From positions 1,736,001 to 1,800,000 of the forward strand of contig NZ_CP045929.1 in NCBI RefSeq assembly GCF_009664835.1: DNA of 64,000 bases, written 5' to 3'. Position numbers and translations under genes: made by a program. Below are positions 60,021-64,000 of this stretch, one piece after another. The notes beneath the pieces were generated by a model. The model did not search any database and had not been told where the DNA came from. It worked only from the letters and a program-made list of their open reading frames with translations. Each line of letters starts with the position of its first letter. Position 1 is the first letter of the stretch. This DNA is from Allosaccharopolyspora coralli. Its GTDB lineage: Bacteria; Actinomycetota; Actinomycetes; Mycobacteriales; Pseudonocardiaceae.

Positions 60021-61538
60021 GTGAGCGAGGCCAAGGAGAGGACCACCGACTCGCCCGGCTGGGTCACCACCGTCCTCGGTGGGATCGAACGCGTCGGAAA
60101 CCGCTTACCGCACCCCGTGCTGTTGTTCTTGATCCTCTCGGTGGTGCTGGCGGTGGCGAGCCTCGTCATGGCAGCGATGGGGCTGTCGGCGACGTTGCCG
60201 GGGGACGACGAGTCGGTCGACGTCCGTAGTTTGATCAGCGCGGAGGGCATGCGGTTCGCGCTGACCGACGCGGTCGAGAACTTCGTGACCTTTCCCCCGT
60301 TGGGCACGATCGTGGCCGTGATGCTGGGCATCGCCGTCGCCGACCGCAGCGGTCTGCTCCCCACACTGCTCCGCGTGACCGTGCTCAAGGCACCTCGTTC
60401 GATGGTGACGTTGGCGCTCATGTTGGCCGGCGTCAGCGGCAGCATCGCTTCCGACGCCGCCTACATCGTCCTCATTCCCCTCGGCGCGATGGTGTTCCAC
60501 AGCCTCGGCCGCAACCCGCTCGTCGGCGCGGTAGCCGCCTACGTCGCGGTGGGAGCCGGCTACGACGCGAGCATCTTCGTGACCGCCACCGACGCTCTGT
60601 TGCCGGGGATCACCACGGACGCCGCCGCCATCATCGACCCGTCCGTCGAGGTCAACGCCCTGTCCAATTACTGGTTCTCGGCCGTGTCGGCGATCGTGGT
60701 CGCCGTGGTCGGTGCCGTGGTCGTCGACAAGGTCGTCACGCCCAGGGCAGGCACCTACGAAGGACCTCCCGGCGAGGAACTGGAGAAGATCAGCGGCGAC
60801 CAGATCCGGGGTCTGAAGGCGGCGGGGTGGACGACCCTCGTGTTCCTCGTCGTCTGCGCGATCGCGTGGCTTCCGCCCGGCTCACCGTGGCGTGACGCCG
60901 ACACCGGTGAACTGGTTCCCTCACCGTTCATCGAAGGCATCGCGGTGGTGCTGCTCGTCGGGTTCACCGCTGCCGGGTACGCCTACGGCCGCGTGACCGG
61001 CTCCATCCGCCGTGCCGCCGACGTACCCGGGTTGATGCGCGGAGGGATGGAGGACATCGGCAACATCCTCGTGCTGTTCTTCGTCATCGCCCAGTTCCTC
61101 GCGTACTTCAAGTGGACCGGTATCGGGCAGTGGATCGCCGTGCACGGCGCGGAAGTGTTGGAGCGGCTGAACGCGCCGACGCCGATTCTCCTGCTGCTGT
61201 CGGTTTTCCTGGTGTTCGGGCTCGGGTTGGTCATCACCAGTGGCTCGGCGCAGTGGACCTTGCTTGCTCCGGTGCTCGTCCCGATGCTGATGCTCGTCGG
61301 CATCGACCCGGAGTCGACGCAGGCGGCGTTCCGTATCGGGGACTCGACTGCCAACGTGTTGACGCCGATGAGCCCCTACTTCGCCGTCGCGCTCGGTTTC
61401 CTCCAGCGCTATCGCAAGGACGCGGGCATCGGGACGTTGATGTCCATGACGTTGCCGATCGCCTTGTCGATGTTGGCCGTGTGGACCGTCCTGTTCTTGC
61501 TGTGGATCGTGTTGGGCATCCCGCTCGGTGTGGGGTAG
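60021..61538 (+). CDS. abgT: AbgT family transporter
   Basis: About 505 residues with twelve or so helices. Family signatures: NRLPHPVLLFLILSVVLAVA, GTIVAVMLGIAVADRSGLL, GVSGSIASDAAYIVLIPLGA, GAGYDASIFVTATDALLPGI, and TSGSAQWTLLAPVLVPMLM plus GDSTANVLTPMSPYF near the C-terminus (hairpins of the AbgT core). AbgT carries p-aminobenzoyl-glutamate in or sulfonamides out. The M20 peptidase gene directly downstream suggests uptake followed by hydrolysis, as with AbgA/AbgB. GTG start with GGGAGCGCGAC. Confidence 0.93.
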   Translation: MSEAKERTTDSPGWVTTVLGGIERVGNRLPHPVLLFLILSVVLAVASLVMAAMGLSATLPGDDESVDVRSLISAEGMRFALTDAVENFVTFPPLGTIVAVMLGIAVADRSGLLPTLLRVTVLKAPRSMVTLALMLAGVSGSIASDAAYIVLIPLGAMVFHSLGRNPLVGAVAAYVAVGAGYDASIFVTATDALLPGITTDAAAIIDPSVEVNALSNYWFSAVSAIVVAVVGAVVVDKVVTPRAGTYEGPPGEELEKISGDQIRGLKAAGWTTLVFLVVCAIAWLPPGSPWRDADTGELVPSPFIEGIAVVLLVGFTAAGYAYGRVTGSIRRAADVPGLMRGGMEDIGNILVLFFVIAQFLAYFKWTGIGQWIAVHGAEVLERLNAPTPILLLLSVFLVFGLGLVITSGSAQWTLLAPVLVPMLMLVGIDPESTQAAFRIGDSTANVLTPMSPYFAVALGFLQRYRKDAGIGTLMSMTLPIALSMLAVWTVLFLLWIVLGIPLGVG

Positions 61539-61603
61539 TCCGCCGGTCCGTTCTGTTGTCACCCCGCTCGAGGCACCGACCGGTGCGACGCAAGGAGTGT
61601 GAG

Positions 61604-62851
61604 ATGAGTAGTGTGGATCAGCCGCGCCCGGTGGTGTGCGCGGGTACACCCGCGCACACCGGCACGCTCGTGCGGCAACGCCTCGCCGCGCAGTCGGACG
61701 TTCTCAACGCGGACCTCGAACGTCTGGTGACGACGGAAACCCCCAGTACCGATCCGGGATCGCTCGGGCGAGGGGCCGACGTGCTCGCGCGGTGGGTTCG
61801 GCAACGGTGGCCGGGCGTGGAGGTCGAACAGGTCGTCGGCGACGCGACGGTGGCCGGTTCGCCGGAAGCCGCCACCGTGGTCCGAGCGGAGATTCCCGGG
61901 TCGTTGCCCGGGACCGTGGTGCTACTGGGACATCACGACACGGTTTTCGATACGGGAACGATCGAGCAGCGGCCTTTCTCCATCGCGGAACAGACGTGGG
62001 AGGGGCGAACACGACGTGTTGCGCACGGCCCGGGTGTCTTCGACATGAAAGCCGGCATCGTTCTCGGTGTGCACGCGATCGCTGCGTTGGACGCACAGGG
62101 AATTCCCCGTCCCACCGTGCGTTTGTTGATCAACGCGGACGAGGAGGTAGGCAGTCTCGGCTCCCGCGGTGTGCTGGTGAAGCAATCCGAACACGCGCTG
62201 GGCGCCTTGGTCCTCGAACCCGGGGGCTGCACCGGAACGCTCAAGTACGCGCGTAAAGGAGTCGGTCTGTGGGACGTGAACGCAACAGGAATCGCGTCGC
62301 ATGCCGGACTCGATCCGGAACGCGGGGCCAGTGCGATCCACGCGCTTGCGGATCTGGCGTGTCACGCCGTGAGTCTGGCCGACCCTGCGGTGGGCACGAC
62401 GGTGAACGTGGGCACCTTCTCCGGCGGTGGCCGTGCCAACGTCGTCGCGCCCGCAGCGCGCCTGGAACTCGATGTCCGGGCTCGAACCGTGCGCGAAGCC
62501 GAGCGGGTGGAGGGCGGCCTCCTCTCGTGGTCGCCTGCGGACCCGCGTGTGCGCGTGACGTTCGACGGTGGCTGGAACCGCCCGCCGTGGCAAGCCACCG
62601 ACGCCACGCACGCGCTCATCCGGGTCGCCGAGCAGGCGGTCGCCGGGTGGGGCTTGTCGCTGGATCTCCGTGAGGTCGGCGGTGCCAGCGACGGAAACGT
62701 CCTCGCGGATGCGGGAATCACCGTCCTGGACGGAATGGGAGCGAGTGGCGACGGTGCGCACGCGGCACACGAGTACGCGGTCCTCGACGACATGCCGGAG
62801 CGAGCGGGGCTGCTCGCGGCCGTGGTCGCACACTGGCCGTGCGCTGGCTAG
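61604..62851 (+). CDS. M20-family carboxypeptidase/amidohydrolase, partner of AbgT
   Basis: About 415 residues. ATG 61604 after AAGGAG. Metal ligands: VLLGHHDTVFDTG (H and D motif), GPGVFDMKAGIVLGVHA (bridging Asp), INADEEVGSLGSRG (catalytic E and metal E), LVLEPGG and the C-terminal ASGDGAHAAHEYAV (His). A glutamate-carboxypeptidase-like (ArgE/DapE/CPG2) M20 enzyme; next to abgT it probably removes glutamate from p-aminobenzoyl-glutamate or a similar amide. AbgA and AbgB are separate in E. coli whereas a single longer enzyme is found here. Confidence 0.9.
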   Translation: MSSVDQPRPVVCAGTPAHTGTLVRQRLAAQSDVLNADLERLVTTETPSTDPGSLGRGADVLARWVRQRWPGVEVEQVVGDATVAGSPEAATVVRAEIPGSLPGTVVLLGHHDTVFDTGTIEQRPFSIAEQTWEGRTRRVAHGPGVFDMKAGIVLGVHAIAALDAQGIPRPTVRLLINADEEVGSLGSRGVLVKQSEHALGALVLEPGGCTGTLKYARKGVGLWDVNATGIASHAGLDPERGASAIHALADLACHAVSLADPAVGTTVNVGTFSGGGRANVVAPAARLELDVRARTVREAERVEGGLLSWSPADPRVRVTFDGGWNRPPWQATDATHALIRVAEQAVAGWGLSLDLREVGGASDGNVLADAGITVLDGMGASGDGAHAAHEYAVLDDMPERAGLLAAVVAHWPCAG

Positions 62852-63004
62852 GGTGCGGGGACTGCGGTCGAAGGGCGTTGCTGGCCGAGCCGTGCTTTCG
62901 GCATGGATTTGTCGTTGGACATCAACGAACGCCGAAGCCGTGCGATCGGTGACTCCGCCGCGGAGTACGGACGTGTAGCGGAGCGGACCTCGTTGATGCC
63001 GCGG

Positions 63005-64000
63005 TCACGACGGCTCGTCACTGGCGGCCGGGGTGGTGTTGGGGACGCGCGAGCCGAGGGCCTGCATGGCGCGCGCGCCCATCACCGGGCCCGGCACGAG
63101 AAGCAGGAAGGCGTATTGCCATCCGACCGCGTTCGCCAGCAGCGGGACGAGTTGAATGCTGATCACTGTCAGCGCGAACCCGATGGCGGTCTGGGCGGTC
63201 AGCGCGGTCCCGACGTAGTGGGGGTCTGCGGTCTCGCTCAGCGACGTGGAGAACACGCCGGAGTCGGCGATCACCGAGGCTCCCCACACGGCGCAGAACA
63301 GCACGAGCAGCGCCGGTCCGGCGTGGAACGCCAAAGGAGAGAGCAGGCAGCATGTTCCGCTGACGGCCAGCGCGATCACGGCTGCTCGCGAGCGGCCGAA
63401 TCGGTCGGCGCCCCATCCTCCGAGTAGGCATCCGGCGACCCCGAACAAGCCCATCGTGGCGAACACGACGAGTCCGACGGAGCCCGGCAGTTCCTGTGCG
63501 GTAGGGCTGGCCAGCAGGAAGATCGGGAGCCAGGTCCACAGGGCGTAGAGCTCCCACATATGGCCGAAGTAGCCGAGGTTCGTCAGCAGGGGACCGCGCT
63601 GGGTGAACATCGTGAGTGCGTAGCGGGGGTGAGGTGTGCCCGTCCCGCGCGCGAGGTGCGGGCCGGGGCGCACGAAGACAAGGGCGATCAGGGCGCCGAG
63701 CCCGCCCAGCGCGGAGGCGACGAGCAGGACAGTGGGCCAGGGGAGGTCGCCGAAGCCGTTGATCAGTTGAGGCAGGATGGACCCCAACGTCAGCGCCCCG
63801 ATCAGTACTCCGAGCGCGAGGCCCCGACCCGTGCTGGGCGCCCAGGAAGCCATCAGCTTCATCCCGACCGGGTACACACCGGCCAGGCACACCCCGGTCA
63901 GGAACCGTAGTGGGAGCGCGGTGGCCATCCCGTCGGCGAACAGGGCCAGAACGACGGTGCACACGGCCGCCGATGCCGCACTCATCGCCAGCAGCACTTG
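63005..64000 (-). CDS. major facilitator superfamily transporter, 5' end outside window
   Basis: At least 332 residues with ten visible helices. Features: RFLTGVCLAGVYPVGMKLMA with the MFS loop, GRGLALGVLIGALTLGSILP, charged central loop after FVRPGPHLARG, and GGWGADRFGRSRAAVIALA as the repeated A-like motif in the second half. The order of helices fits a twelve-helix exporter or sugar/acid carrier of the UhpC/NarK-type branch; the substrate is unknown. The N-terminal two helices lie past 64000. Confidence 0.88.
   Translation of the reverse strand, partial: QVLLAMSAASAAVCTVVLALFADGMATALPLRFLTGVCLAGVYPVGMKLMASWAPSTGRGLALGVLIGALTLGSILPQLINGFGDLPWPTVLLVASALGGLGALIALVFVRPGPHLARGTGTPHPRYALTMFTQRGPLLTNLGYFGHMWELYALWTWLPIFLLASPTAQELPGSVGLVVFATMGLFGVAGCLLGGWGADRFGRSRAAVIALAVSGTCCLLSPLAFHAGPALLVLFCAVWGASVIADSGVFSTSLSETADPHYVGTALTAQTAIGFALTVISIQLVPLLANAVGWQYAFLLLVPGPVMGARAMQALGSRVPNTTPAASDEPS

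Noticed and set aside
1-64000. CRISPR arrays, tRNA and rRNA genes, transposases
   Set aside because: Looked for regularly spaced repeats, cloverleaf-like segments and transposase motifs; none was convincing by eye. A tRNA scan would settle the point.

Overview
The window is about 64 kb of high-GC chromosomal DNA from an actinobacterium, most likely a member of the Pseudonocardiaceae (Saccharomonospora/Amycolatopsis-like). Supporting signs are strong G/C codon bias with many GTG starts, a mycothiol-dependent dehydrogenase next to its MBL-fold partner, an F420-type luciferase-like oxidoreductase, a type VII secretion (ESX) substrate cluster, a Ser/Thr protein kinase, and an Asp23/AmaP envelope-stress locus. 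The genus is inference. I found no rRNA, tRNA, CRISPR array, transposase or prophage. The genes look like stable chromosome with small non-coding repeats at gene 3' ends.

Left part (1-18.7 kb): a truncated secreted alpha/beta hydrolase that seems to lack its serine nucleophile, two small coupled membrane proteins, a gamma-glutamylcyclotransferase-like protein, an EamA exporter, an acyl-CoA synthetase, a ketopantoate-reductase-like enzyme and a LigC-type DNA ligase. Next comes a long minus-strand run (12.6 down to 8.3 kb): ECF sigma factor, zinc-finger/Asp23 fusion, several Asp23 proteins, a J-motif protein, small membrane proteins and AmaP-like anchors, headed by a RibD-like reductase. ZapE, ornithine aminotransferase, a lactonase and a receptor-type Ser/Thr kinase follow.

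Middle part (18.7-46.6 kb): a compact ESX cluster (YbaB-like protein, PH-like membrane protein, 402-aa WXG-type protein with a glycine-rich hydrophobic C-terminus, EspC-like protein, SAV_915-like protein); a ribose-type ABC transporter operon; a peroxiredoxin; a STAS-like protein; a DJ-1/PfpI protein; several hydrolases; 3-hydroxybutyryl-CoA dehydrogenase. A divergent GntR/FCD regulator faces a CoA-transferase plus glutaryl-CoA dehydrogenase operon (probable glutarate use), with an operator palindrome between them. Then an amidase, mycothiol-dependent formaldehyde detoxification (mscR plus MBL hydrolase), a two-component system, a Gfo/Idh/MocA oxidoreductase, a coupled phosphoketolase-acetate kinase pair, and an SDR.

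Right part (46.9-64 kb): a FhuF-like [2Fe-2S] protein behind a G10 tract, a GH2 glycosidase, membrane proteins, a DUF952-cupin fusion, a D-2-hydroxyacid dehydrogenase, an LLM oxidoreductase, an exopolyphosphatase, an aldo/keto reductase, a holin-like protein, ACC deaminase, a tandem Lrp regulator divergent from an AbgT transporter plus M20 peptidase pair, and a truncated MFS transporter.

Several dispersed repeats recur between genes: four copies of a hairpin element, three copies of an 85-90 bp element, a two-copy 110-bp element, and families of near-identical bidirectional terminators.
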